The notes under the pieces were generated by a model. That model searched no databases. It saw only the letters and a program-made list of their open reading frames with translations, and was not told where the DNA came from. A stretch of 64,000 nt of DNA. Origin: Aquila chrysaetos chrysaetos (Eukaryota; Chordata; Aves; Accipitriformes; Accipitridae). Made by a program: the position numbers and the translations under genes. Location: the NCBI RefSeq assembly GCF_900496995.4, contig NW_024470389.1, positions 1-64,000 on the forward strand, written 5' to 3'. Each line of letters starts with the position of its first letter. Position 1 is the stretch's first letter. Shown here piece by piece: positions 10,303-19,906 of this stretch.

Positions 10303-10620
10303 GGCCGTGCAACTGGTCGAGTCCGGAGGGGGCCTCCAGCCCCCCGGGGGGTCCCTGCGCCTCCTCTGCAAGGGCTCCGGCTTCACCTTCAGCAGCTTCG
10401 GCATGAACTGGGTGCGACAGGCGCCCGGGAAGGGGCTCGAGCGCGTCGCGGGTATCAGCAGCAGCGGTGGTAGCACAGGTTACGCGCCGTCGGTCAAGGG
10501 ACGCTTCACCATCTCGAGGGACAACTCCCAGAGCACGCTCACGCTGCAGATGAACAGCCTCAGGGCCGACGACACGGCCACCTACTACTGCCCAAGAGAA
10601 GATTATGGTGGCACCGAGCC
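10303..10620 (+). pseudogene. VH pseudogene psiV14, full-length open V exon, leader donor lost
   Basis: The exon is open from [10 protein letters not shown] through [34 protein letters not shown] to [14 protein letters not shown]; the usual CAK is CPR. The leader remnant ends in CCCTCTCAAATAGGA, where the GT donor has become AT. No RSS follows. Confidence 0.87.
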
Positions 10621-11380
10621 CGGCACCGAGCCCCAAAGCCCCCGCCGCGCGTCCCCACGTCCCGGCATCGTCCTGAATCTCCTCTCCGTGGATCGTCCGG
10701 CTCATAGGTCACGAATGAGTTTCACCACGTCTGGTGCGCAGACGGGATTCATGGGGGGGCTACACAAGCGACCCAGCCTTGGGTTGCGTTAAGGCCCCGT
10801 CTCTCCGCAGAGACGACTCACCGGAGCCGTGTCGACAGCTCGGCCCTTCGTTGTCTGATGAACCCTAAACAGGGCGATGGCTGCACCGTTCGAAGATCCA
10901 AAACCCGGGCTGAGCCTTGAAATCCCGAAACAAAGAGTATGCCCCGAGTCTCAGGCTAACCGTTACTCAGTTGCTTGAGGAAGTAAGGTAAAGAAAAAAA
11001 CCCAAAACCTGGAGGGTTTCGGCTTCAGTTTCACGTGACAACCTTGTGTACGCAGTCACAGAGCAGTAGAAGAAAGAAAGAAAAGGGGAAACTCCACTCA
11101 GATATACAGAATCCCCTCAGGCACAGGCACACACACCGTTCCCCAGGTCGGGGATAAAACCCGTAGGATTCGGGTGGGAAACAGGGGAGTCGCTTCTCCA
11201 AATACACGGTCGGCTTGTGAAGGAGACCCTTCCCCCCGGATAGGGACAGCGGTCGAGGTCGCTGCCCTGGGACTGAGAGCCCTTGCCCGGAGGAGTAAGT
11301 GAATATCGTTTATGCTCAAGTTTGGAAACACTTCTGCGCTTCTGGCGGTCTGCGAACCGCTCGTGGCTGCAGCAGTGCCC
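10621..11380. other. Unassigned non-V segment with purine tract
   Basis: This 0.75-kb stretch interrupts the regular V spacing and shares no visible module with the V spacers. It contains a purine run near 11067-11092 (AGAAGAAAGAAAGAAAAGGGG) of the kind found beside retroviral LTRs, but I find no paired LTR ends or coding frame. A transposable-element relic is possible. Confidence 0.35.
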
Positions 11381-11492
11381 TACTCTCCGGGCGATGGTCG
11401 CACCGAAGGAGGGTTCCACGGGCCCTGACCATCCCTGCCCCGTTTCCAGAGCCCTGACCCAATCCTGCACCCTGGAACTGAGCCCAGACCCC

Positions 11493-11745
11493 TGCAAGGG
11501 CTCCGGCTTCACCTTCAGCAGCTACGGCATGAACTGGGTGCGACAGGCGCCCGGGAAGGGGCTCGAGTTCGTCGCGGGTATTAACAGCGATGGTAGTTGG
11601 ACAGGTTACGCGCCGTCGGTCAAGGGACGCTTCACCATCGCGAGGGACAACTCCCAGAGCACGGTCACGCTGCAGATGAACAGCCTCAGGGCCGACGACA
11701 CGGCCACCTACTACTGCGGGAAACAGGATGATGGTGATGGTGGCA
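11493..11745 (+). pseudogene. VH pseudogene psiV15, 5'-truncated at Cys22, open
   Basis: It starts at CCCCTGCAAGGGCTCC, the same junction as psiV03, 13 and 23, and reads [41 protein letters not shown] to [16 protein letters not shown] with no stop. The tail is D-like. Unlike psiV03, 07, 11 and 13 it lies on the plus strand. No RSS follows. Confidence 0.86.
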
Positions 11746-12189
11746 CCGACGCTGGCACCGAGCCCCAAGATCCCTGCGCTGTGTCCCCAAATCCTGGCAT
11801 CTTCCTCAAACTGCCACCTCACTCTTGGCCTCTTACATCCTACGTGCTCCCTTGCAACCTACCTGCTCCCTTGCCCCCAACGCGGACCCTTGTCCTGAGT
11901 TCTGACCCTTCCCACCCAGCCCAGACGTCTCTCGCCCAACCCGCAGCCCTTGCGGAGGACGCACCGAGCCTGGGATTGGGGCAAGACCCGGGGATTTGGG
12001 CACCGTGCAGGGGTCCGGGCTCCTTGCAAAGGATCCAGACTCGTGCAAACAGTCCAGGCTCAGGGCGAGGGTCTGGGTTGGGTGCAGGGGTCCAGGTGGG
12101 GCACAAGGGACCGAGAACTGGATGGGAGATTGAGGAAGATGCCGGGATTTCAGGACACAGCGCTGGGATGCTGATGGCTCGGTGCCGAG

Positions 12190-12518
12190 GTCAGGGCCAT
12201 CAGCATTGTCATTATATTTCCCGCAGTAGTAGGTGGCCGTGTCGTCGGCCCTGAGGCTGTTCATCTGCAGCGTGACCGTGCTCTGGGAGTTGTCCTTCGA
12301 GATGGTGAAGCGTCCTTGGACCGACGACGCGTACCAGGTGCTACCACTGCTGGTAATACCCGCGACCCACTCGAGCCCCTTCCCGGGCGCCTGTCGGATC
12401 CAGTTCATGTCGAAGCTGCTGAAGGTGAAGCCGGAGCCCTTGCAGAGGAGGCGCAGGGACCCCCCGGGGGGCTGGAGGCCCCCTCCGGACTCGACCAGTT
12501 GCACGGCCGCCCGCAGCC
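12190..12518 (-). pseudogene. VH pseudogene psiV16, full-length open V exon with leader remnant
   Basis: The minus strand is open from [10 protein letters not shown] through [33 protein letters not shown] to [14 protein letters not shown]. The leader remnant (about 12611-12655) keeps the hydrophobic FILLVFFLAALPG frame and an intact GTAGGA donor, so only the ATG end is missing. No RSS. Confidence 0.87.
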
Positions 12519-12759
12519 CTGCGGAGAGGGAAAGGACGGGATTGAGTCGCCCGGGTCCCGGAGTCGCCCACCCACCCAAAATCTGCGTTCTGGAGGTTGG
12601 GCGGTCCTACCTGGGAGGGCTGCGAGGAAGAAGACGAGGAGGATGAAGGTGGAAGGGGGGCTGCTCTGGGCTGGGTCCTGCTGGGGGGGTCCTTTCTGCC
12701 CTGGTTGTCTAGAGTTGCTCAGCGTGATGGTTACACCCAAGGAGGGTTCAGGTCTTGGT

Positions 12760-13135
12760 GCAAGGATTTCAGGAATGTGCTGGGATTTGGGGACAGCGTG
12801 CCGGGGTCGGTACCATCATCATCACGAGCAAGACGAGACGGTGGAGAATTCAGGAAAGATGCTGTGCCTGGAAAAAAGGGAGGGGTGGGTGAAAGGTGTT
12901 TTAGGATTATGTTCTGCTTCTCATTGCCCTACTCTGGTCGATTAATGACAAATTAAGTTAATTTTCCCCCACTCGAGACTGTTTTGCCTGTGAAGGTAAT
13001 TAGTGAGGAATTGTCCCTCTCCTTATCTCCACCCACGAGCCTTTTGTTAGATTTTTCTCTTCTCTGTCAGGCTGAGGGGGGAACGATAGAGCGGCTTTGG
13101 TGGGACCTTGGCCTCCAGCCAGAGTCAAACCATGG
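12760..13135. other. Non-V insertion, probable dispersed avian repeat relic
   Basis: The AT-richer block from about 12830 to 13135 separates the head spacer of psiV16 from that of psiV17. Its segment with CACCCACGAGCCTTTTG and AGAGCGGCTTTGGTGGGA resembles a sequence I recall as common in bird genomes, but I cannot name the family. It has no convincing coding frame. Confidence 0.35.
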
Positions 13136-13362
13136 CAATCACACTGAGCAATTTGAGTCTGCGTGGAGAAGAGAGAGAGAGAGAGGACCCCCCCCCCAGC
13201 AGGACACAGCCCCAGAGCAGCCCCCCATCCACCTTCATCCTCCTCCTCTTCTTCCTCGCAGCCCTCCCAGGTAGGACCGCCCAACCTCCAGAACGCAGAT
13301 TTTGGGTGGGTGGGCGACTCTGGGACCCGGGCGACTCAATCCCGTCCTTTCCCTCTCCGCAG

Positions 13363-13697
13363 GGCTGCGGGCGGCCGTGCAACTGGTCGAGTCCGGAGGG
13401 GGCCTCCAGCCCCCCGGGGGGTCCCTGCGCCTCCTCTGCAAGGGCTCCGGCTTCACCTTCGGCGGCACCAGCGTGTCCTGGGTGCGACAGGCGCCCGGGA
13501 AGGGGCTCGAGCGCGTCGCGAGCATTGACAGTGGTGGTGGTTGCAAATACTACACGCAGTCAGTCAAAGGACGCTTCACCATCACGAGGGACAACTCCCA
13601 GAGCACGGTCACGCTGCAGATGAACAGCCTCAGGGCCGACGACACGGCCACCTACTACTGCGCGAAATATAATGACAATGCTGATGGCCCTGACCCT
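13363..13697 (+). pseudogene. VH pseudogene psiV17, full-length open V exon, extra Cys in CDR2
   Basis: It is open from [10 protein letters not shown] through [37 protein letters not shown] to [19 protein letters not shown]2 carries an added Cys. The leader remnant ends at 13270 with an intact donor and frame FILLLFFLAALPG but no ATG. The D-like tail is nearly that of psiV16, which faces the other way, suggesting exchange between them. Confidence 0.87.
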
Positions 13698-14218
13698 GGC
13701 TCCGAGCCGCAACATCCTAACGCTGTGTCCTGAAATCCCGGCATCTACCTCAAGTCTCCCATCCAGTTCTCTGTCCCTTGTGCCCCACCTCAACCCCTGC
13801 ACCCAACCCAGGTCCCTCGCCCTGAGCCCGGACCCCTGCCCTGATCGTGGATCCTTTGCCCCTGAGCCTGGACCCTCACACCCTGCCCCAGTGTCCCTGC
13901 AACATTCCCAGCATCTTCCCAAAGCCCGGACCCAAGCCCGGACCCTCGCCCTGAGCCTGGACTCTTTGCACGAGTCTGGATCCGTTGCAAGGAGCCCGGA
14001 CCCCTGCACGGTGCCCAAATCTATGGGTTTTGCCCCAAAACCCAGGCTTGGTGCGTCCTCTGCAAGGGCTGCGGGTTGGGCGAGAGACGTCTGGGCTGGG
14101 TGGGAAGGGTCAGAACTCAGGACAAGGGGCTGCGTTGGGTGACGGGGACCAGGAACAAGGCGGGAGTTTAAGGAAGAGGCCAGGATTTGGGGACACAGCA
14201 CTGGTATGTTGAGGCTCG

Positions 14219-14561
14219 GTGCCACCATCATCATCATCATCACCATCACAAGCACATTTCGCGCAGTAGTAGGTGGCCGTGTCGTCGGCCCTGAGGCTGT
14301 TCATCTGCAGCGTGACCGTGCTCTGGGAGTTGTCCCTCGCGATGGTGAAGCGTCCCTTGACCGATGGCGCGTAGTTTGTGTAACCACCGCTGCTTTCAAT
14401 ACCCGCGACCCACTGGAACCCCTTCCCGGGGACCTGTCGCACCCAGAACATGCCGTAGCTGCTGAAGGTGAAGCCGGACGCCTTGCAGAGGAGGCGCAGG
14501 GACCCCCCGGGGGGCTGGAGGCCCCCTCCGGACTCGACCAGTTGCACGGCCGCCCGCAGCC
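14219..14561 (-). pseudogene. VH pseudogene psiV18, full-length open V exon with Asp-run CDR3
   Basis: It is open from [10 protein letters not shown] through [34 protein letters not shown] to [17 protein letters not shown]. The CDR3-like tail has expanded through a short (ATC)n run into an Asp string and holds two extra Cys. The leader remnant near 14655-14700 has an intact donor but no ATG. Confidence 0.87.
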
Positions 14562-14866
14562 CTGCGGAGAGGGAAAGGACGGGATTGAGTCGCCCGGGTC
14601 CCAGAGTCGCCCACCCACCCAAAATCTGCGTTCTGGAGGTTGGGGGATCCTACCTGGGAGGGCTGCGATGAAGAAGAGGAGGATGAAGGTGGAGGGGGGG
14701 CTGCTCTGGGGTGGGTCCTGCTGGGGGGGTCCTCCCTGCCCTGGTTGTCTAGAGTTGCTCAGGGTGATGGTCGCACCAAAGGAGGGTTCCACGGGCCCTG
14801 ACCATCCCTGCCCCGTTTCCAGACCCCTGACCCAATCCTGCACCCCTGGAACTGAGCCCAGACCCC

Positions 14867-14893
14867 TGCAAGGGCTCCGGCTTCACCTTCAGC
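14867..14893 (+). pseudogene. VH relic psiV19 (Cys22 to start of CDR1 only)
   Basis: Only CKGSGFTFS remains, with the same 5' break at Cys22 as the other truncated copies. The sequence then passes into CCCTCTCTGCTGCC and unrelated GC-rich spacer, which continues to the next V at 15171. Confidence 0.7.
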
Positions 14894-15170
14894 CCTCTCT
14901 GCTGCCCCGGAATCCCCACAGAGACCCCAGACCCTGCCCCGAGCTCAGACCGCTGCCCCGAGCCCGCACCCTTGGCCCCCAGCCTGGACCCATCCTGCCC
15001 CATGCCCAGAGCCTTTGCTCCAAGCCCCGTATCCTGACGCTGAACCGGGACCCTGCACCCAGAACAGACCCTTCCTGCGCCCAGACCCCCCCAGGATCCC
15101 AGATTTTCTCCAGCCTGGAGAAGCATGAGGGGAAGCTGGGGGGGTCTCTCGCCTTCGGCCCCCTGCCCAG

Positions 15171-15502
15171 GGCTGCGGGCGGCCGTGCAACTGGTCGGGT
15201 CCGGAGGGGGCCTCCAGCCCCCCGGGGGGTCCCTGCGCCTCCTCTGCAAGGGCTCCGGCTTCACCTTCGGCAGCTTCTGGATGCAGTGGGTGCGACAGGC
15301 GCCCGGGAAGGGGCTCGAGTGGGTCGCGGGTATCAGCAGCAGCGGTAGCTACACCTGGTACCCACCGTCGGTCAAGGGACGCTTCACCATCTCGAGGGAC
15401 GACTCCCAGAGCACGCTCACGCTGCAGATGAACAGCCTCAGGGCCGATGACACGGCCACCTACTACTGCGCGAAAGGAGATGATAATTATGGTGGTGGCA
15501 CC
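15171..15502 (+). pseudogene. VH pseudogene psiV20, full-length open V exon, no leader
   Basis: It is open from [10 protein letters not shown] through [35 protein letters not shown] to [17 protein letters not shown]. The upstream flank (GGGGTCTCTCGCC and a CCCAG acceptor) resembles that of psiV01, not the usual leader intron, so the leader was lost by a different route. Confidence 0.87.
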
Positions 15503-15769
15503 GACCCTGGCACCCAGCCCCAACATCCCTGCGCTGTGTCCCCAAATCCCGTCGTCTTCCAAAATTTCCAGCTTTATTCCAGCTCCCCTTCACCCAACCC
15601 GGACCCTTGTCCTGAGCCTCGACCCTTTTTCCCAGCCCAGACCCTTTCCACCCAACCCGCAGCCGTTGCGGCGAGCCCGACCCCGGCGCGGTGCCCAAAT
15701 CCTCGGCTCTGGAACCGGCCGGGTGCTGCCAACACAGCCCCGCAGTCCGCACCAGCACTGTCACCCCCG

Positions 15770-15866
15770 GTGGCTTCTGCAACCACTCGAGACCCTTCCC
15801 GGGCGCCCGTCGCATGCCGGAGCTGCCGGAGATGAAGCCGGAGCCCTTGCAGAGGAGGCGCAGGGT
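15770..15866 (-). pseudogene. VH relic psiV21 (end of FR1 to CDR2)
   Basis: The minus strand reads [28 protein letters not shown] and then diverges. The FR2 WV is deleted, and FR3 and early FR1 are missing. Confidence 0.75.
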
Positions 15867-16122
15867 CCAGATTTGGGTCAAGAACTGGGGATTTGAGCAC
15901 CGAGAAGGATTTGGGCTCGCTGCAAGGGTGCGGGCGGGATGTAAGGGTCTGGGTTTGGTGCAAGGGTCTGGGCTTGATCCAAGCGGTGCACGTTCTAGCG
16001 AGGACGCGAGATTGGTGTTGGGTCTGCGTTTGGCGTAAGGGTCCAGGTTGGGAGCAAAGGGTCCAGGCTCAGGGAAAGGATTTGGTTTTGGTGCAAGGGT
16101 CCGGGCTGAGTGGATGGTATCT

Positions 16123-16284
16123 GGAAAGTTGGTGGGATTTGGAAAGTTGGTGGGATTTGGAAAGTTGGTGGGATTTGGAAAGTTGGTGGGATTTGGAAAG
16201 TTGGTGGGATTTGGAAAGTTGGTGGGATTTGGAAAGTTGGTGGGATTTGGAAAGTTGGTGGGATTTGGAAAGTTGGTGGGATTT
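16123..16284. repeat. 18-bp tandem repeat, nine copies
   Basis: Exactly nine consecutive copies of GGAAAGTTGGTGGGATTT lie just 3' of psiV22. Because the period is a multiple of three, it keeps reading frames open on both strands (a hexapeptide NPTNFP on the minus strand), which I regard as meaningless. Confidence 0.95.
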
Positions 16285-16317
16285 GGGGACGCAGAGCAGG
16301 GATGCTGGGACTCGGTG

Positions 16318-16645
16318 TGAGCATCACGGTCACTGCCAGCATCTTTCCCGCAGTAGTAGGTGGCCGTGTCGTCAGCCCTGAGGCTGTTCATCTGCAGCGT
16401 GACCGTGCTCTGGGAGTTGTCCCTCGAGATGGTGAAGCGTCCCTTGACCGACGGCGCGTAGTAGGTGCTACCACTGCTGGTAATACCTGCGACCCACTCG
16501 AGCCCCTTCCCGGGCGCCTGTCGCACCCAATTCATGGCGTAGCTGCCAAAGGTGAAGCCGGAGGCCTTGCAGAGGAGGCGCAGGGACCCCCCGGGGGGCT
16601 GGAGGCCCCCTCCGGACTCAACCAGTTGCACGGCCGCCCGCAGCC
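16318..16645 (-). pseudogene. VH pseudogene psiV22, full-length open V exon with leader remnant
   Basis: It is open from [10 protein letters not shown] through [33 protein letters not shown] to [14 protein letters not shown]. The leader remnant near 16737-16780 has an intact donor but no ATG. The D-like tail is unlike the DGG/YGG type found elsewhere in the cluster. Confidence 0.87.
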
Positions 16646-16965
16646 CTGCGGAGAGGGAAAGGACGGGATTGAGTCGCCCGGGTCATGGCATATCCCACCC
16701 ACTCCGAAATCTGTGTGCCCGGGGTTGTGGGGTCCTACCTGGGAGGATGTGAGGAAGAAGACGAAGAGGATGAAGGTGGAGGGGGGGCTGCTCTGGAGCT
16801 TTTCCTGCTCAGGGGGTCCTCTCTGCCCAGGGGGACTCGAGTTGCTCGGGGTGATGGTTACACCAGAGGAGGGTTCCACAGGCACTGACCATCCCTGCCC
16901 GGCCCCCAGCCCCATTTCCAGACCCCTGACCCAATCCTGCACCCCTGGAACTGAGCCCAGACCCC

Positions 16966-17223
16966 TGCAAGGGCTCCGGCTTCAGCTTCAGCAGCAACAG
17001 CATGGAGTGGGTGCGACAGGCGCCTGGGAAGGGGCTGGAATTCGTTGCGAGTATTGACAACGATGGTAGTAGCACCTTCTACGCACCGTCAGTCAAGGGA
17101 CGCTTCACCATCTCGAGGGACAACTCCCAGAGCACGCTCACGCTGCAGATGAACAGCCTCAGGGCCGACGACACGGCCACCTACTACTGCGCGAAAGCTG
17201 CTGGTGATTATGGTGGTGGCACC
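16966..17223 (+). pseudogene. VH pseudogene psiV23, 5'-truncated at Cys22, open
   Basis: It starts at the shared CCCCTGCAAGGGC junction and reads [36 protein letters not shown] to [16 protein letters not shown]. The tail is the same as in psiV05, 09 and 11, although CDR1 and CDR2 differ, a mosaic pattern expected from gene conversion among donors. Confidence 0.87.
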
Positions 17224-17774
17224 GACCCCCGACACCCTCCACTGTGTCCCCAAACCTTGGCCTCTTCCACAAACTCCTGCCTTATTCCTGGACTCCTGCA
17301 ACCTACCTGCTCCCTTGCACCCAACGCAGCCCCTTGTCCTGAGTTCTGACCCTTCCCACCCAGCCCAGACGTCTCTCGCCCAACCCGCAGCCCTTGCAGA
17401 GGACGCACCAAGCCTGGGTTTTGGGGCAAAACCCGGGGATTTGGGCACCGTGCAGGGGTCCGGGCTCCTTGCAAAGGATCCAGACTCGTGCAAAGAGTCC
17501 AGGCTCAGGGCGAGGGTCCGGGCTTGGGTCCGGGCTTTGGGAAGATGCTGGGAACGGTGCAGGGACGCTGGGGCAGGGTCTGTGGGTCCAGGCTCGGGGC
17601 AAAGGATCCCGGCTCAGGACAGGGGTCCGGGCTCAGGGCGAGGACCTGGGTTCCGTACAAGTCCCTGGGATCACTGTGAGGGTCCAGTCTTGGAGCTGGG
17701 TCCTGGCTCAGGGCAAGGGTTTGGGGAAGATGCTGAGATGCTGGGACACAGCGCAGGGATGCTGGGACGTGTTG

Positions 17775-18105
17775 CCAGCATAGGTATCACCATCAACAGA
17801 TTTCCCGCAGTAGTAGGTGGCCGTGTCGTCGGCCCTGAGGCTGTTCATCTGCAGCGTGAGCGTGCTCTGGGAGTTGTCCTTCGAGATGGTGAAGCGTCCT
17901 TTGACCGACGGCGCGTACCAGGTGTAACTACCACTGCTGCTAATACTCGCGACGAACTCGAATGTCTTCCCCGGCGCCTGTCGCACCCAGTACATGCCGA
18001 AGCTGCTGAAGGTGAAGCCGGAGCCCTTGCAGAGGAGGCGCAGGGACCCCCCGGGGGGCTGGAGGCCCCCTCCGGACCCGACCAGTTGCACGGCCGCCTG
18101 CAGCC
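17775..18105 (-). pseudogene. VH pseudogene psiV24, full-length open V exon with leader remnant
   Basis: It is open from [10 protein letters not shown] through [34 protein letters not shown] to [16 protein letters not shown]2 has GKTFE for GKGLE. The leader remnant is at about 18195-18245 with donor GTAGGACC and no ATG. Confidence 0.87.
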
Positions 18106-18779
18106 CTGCGGAGAGGGAAAGGACGGGATTGAGTCGCCCGGGTCCCAGAGTCGCCCACCCACCCAAAATCTGTGTGCCCGGGGTTGTGGGGTCCTACCCG
18201 GGAGGGCTGCGAGGAAGAAGACGAGGAGGATGAAGGTGGAGCGGGGGCTGCTCTGGACTTTTTCCTGCTGGGGGGGTCCTCTCTGCCCCGGGGGACTCGA
18301 GTTGCTCAGGGTGATGGTTACACCAAAGGAGGGTTCCACATGCCCTGACCATCCCTGCCCTGTTTCCAGACACCTGCCCCAATCCTGCACCCCTGGAACT
18401 GAGCCCAGACCCCTGTCCTAAGCCTGGACCCCTTGCTTTGAGCCCAAAAGGGGTTCTGGGCTGGTTGTAAAGGGTCTGGGCTCAGTTCAAGTGGTCCAGG
18501 ATTGGGTCAGAGGGCTGGGGGCCGAGCAGGGATGGTCAGCGCCCGTGGAACCCTCCTTTGGTGTAACCATCACCCTGAGCAACTCCAGTGCCCCTTCGGC
18601 AGATAGGACCCCCCCAGAAGGACCCACCCCAGACCAGCCCCCCTTCCCCCTTCCTCCTCCTCGTCCTCCTCCTCGTAGCCCTCTGCGGTAGGACCTGGCA
18701 ACCCCGGGCACACGGATTTTGGGTGGGTGGGCGACTTGGGGACCCGGGCGACTCAATCCCGTCCTTTCCCTCTCCGCAG

Positions 18780-19100
18780 GGCTGCGGGCGGCCGTGCAAC
18801 TGGTCGAGTCCGGAGGGGGGCTCCAGCCCCCCGGGGGGTCCCTGCGCCTCCTCTGCAAGGGCTCCGGCTTCACCTTCAGCAGCTTCGCCATGAATTGGGT
18901 GCGACAGGCGCCTGGGAAGGGGTTCGAGTGGTTCGCGGGTATTAGCAACGATGGTAGTTACACCTGGTACGCGCCGTCCGTCGAAGGACGCTTCACCATC
19001 TCGAAGGACAACTCCCAGAGCACGGTCACGCTGCAGATGAACAGCCTCAGGGCCGACGACACGGCCACCTACTACTGCGCGAAAGGTGATGGTGGCACCG
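18780..19100 (+). pseudogene. VH pseudogene psiV25, full-length open V exon with leader remnant
   Basis: It is open from [10 protein letters not shown] through [34 protein letters not shown] to [12 protein letters not shown]. The leader remnant ends at 18687 (CTCTGCG before GTAGGA). No ATG and no RSS. The 3' flank to 19230 is GC-rich and unlike other spacers. Confidence 0.87.
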
Positions 19101-19428
19101 ACGGGGCGCCCGGGCAGGAAAACCGCAGGCGAGCGGTGTCCGCGCGGGAGGCAGCGATGCCCGGCAGCCCCCAGCCCTCCGTGCCACGCCGCGACGGCCG
19201 CAGCCGCTGCGTCTGCCTGCCCCGAGCCCGGACCCCGGCACTGAGCCCCGACGTCCCTGGAACGCGTCCCCAGATCCCAGCGTCGTCCTGAGACCCCCTG
19301 CTCCCAGAACAGACCCATCCCTCTGCCCAGAGACCCCCCCTCCTCAGACCCCAGATTTCCTTCCCCTGGTCTGGGACCAGTCTGGAGCAGGACCTGGGGT
19401 AGCCTCTCACCTTCTTCTTCCTCCGCAG

Positions 19429-19757
19429 GGCTGCGGGCGGCCGTGCAACTGGTCGGGTCCGGAGGGGGCCTCCAGCCCCCCGGGGGGTCCCTGGGTCTCC
19501 TCTGCAAGGGCTCCGGCTTCACCTTCAGCAGCAACGCCATGCTCTGGGTGCGACAGGCGCCCGGGAAGGGGCTGCAGTACGTTGCGAGTATTAACAGCGG
19601 TGGTAGTTACACAAACTACGCGCCGTCGGTCCAAGGACGCTTCACCATCTCGAGGGACAACTCCCAGAGCACGCTCACGCTGCAGATGAACAGCCTCAGG
19701 GCCGACGACACGGCCACCTACTACTGCGCGAAACTTGCTGATGGTGGTGGTACTGAC
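19429..19757 (+). pseudogene. VH pseudogene psiV26, full-length open V exon, no leader
   Basis: It is the last complete pseudogene before the minisatellite. It is open from [10 protein letters not shown] through [34 protein letters not shown] to [15 protein letters not shown]. The upstream flank from about 19240 repeats the sequence just upstream of psiV01, so both ends of the cluster share a unit. Confidence 0.87.
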
Positions 19758-19906
19758 CCCAGCACCATGTCTCCAGATCCCAGGACCTTCTTGAAATCCT
19801 TGCAGAAACACCCACGTCTTCTTGGAAAACTGGACTCTTGCACCAAGCACACAAGCCTTTCTTGAGCGCAAATACTCAGCTTTTGGCACAAATTCTTGCT
19901 CCGGAC

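Larger units (their letters stand above)
1660..17774. repeat. Tail-to-tail spacer family between VH pseudogenes
   Basis: The stretches between 3' ends of facing or successive V pseudogenes share one set of modules. Examples are 1660-2084, 3441-3949, 4976-5397, 6314-6821, 7848-8270, 9178-9714, 11746-12189, 13698-14218, 15503-15769 and 17224-17774. The modules include a block after the D-like tail (AACATCCCTG, TGTCCCCAAAT), runs of GGACCC/CCTGAGCC half-repeats, a core near GACGTCTCTCGCCCAACCCG, and a short FR1-like relic (CCTCTGCAAGGGCT). Because each appears in both orientations, neighbouring V units form large imperfect inverted repeats. I see no gene in them. Confidence 0.7.
2788..18779. repeat. 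Head-to-head spacer family with leader-exon remnants
   Basis: Spacers upstream of V exons share an ordered set of modules: a block with CCCAATCCTGCACCC, then GTGTAACCATCACC and GCAACTCGAG, a run of C with AGCAGCCCCC, a pyrimidine-rich leader remnant ending in CCTCCCAG|GTAGGA, then about 90 bases of leader intron ending CTCTCCGCAG. Instances are 2788-3102, 4285-4660, 5650-5975, 7157-7532, 8525-8850, 9974-10302, 12519-12740, 13136-13362, 14562-14866, 16646-16965 and 18106-18779. The remnants match the last two thirds of the functional leader, but none shows the ATG or the octamer promoter. Confidence 0.75.

Noticed and set aside
1333-19757. Treating the open V exons as functional VH genes
   Set aside because: None has a leader ATG, octamer promoter or 23-RSS; the frame runs on into a D-like tail where an RSS would be needed.
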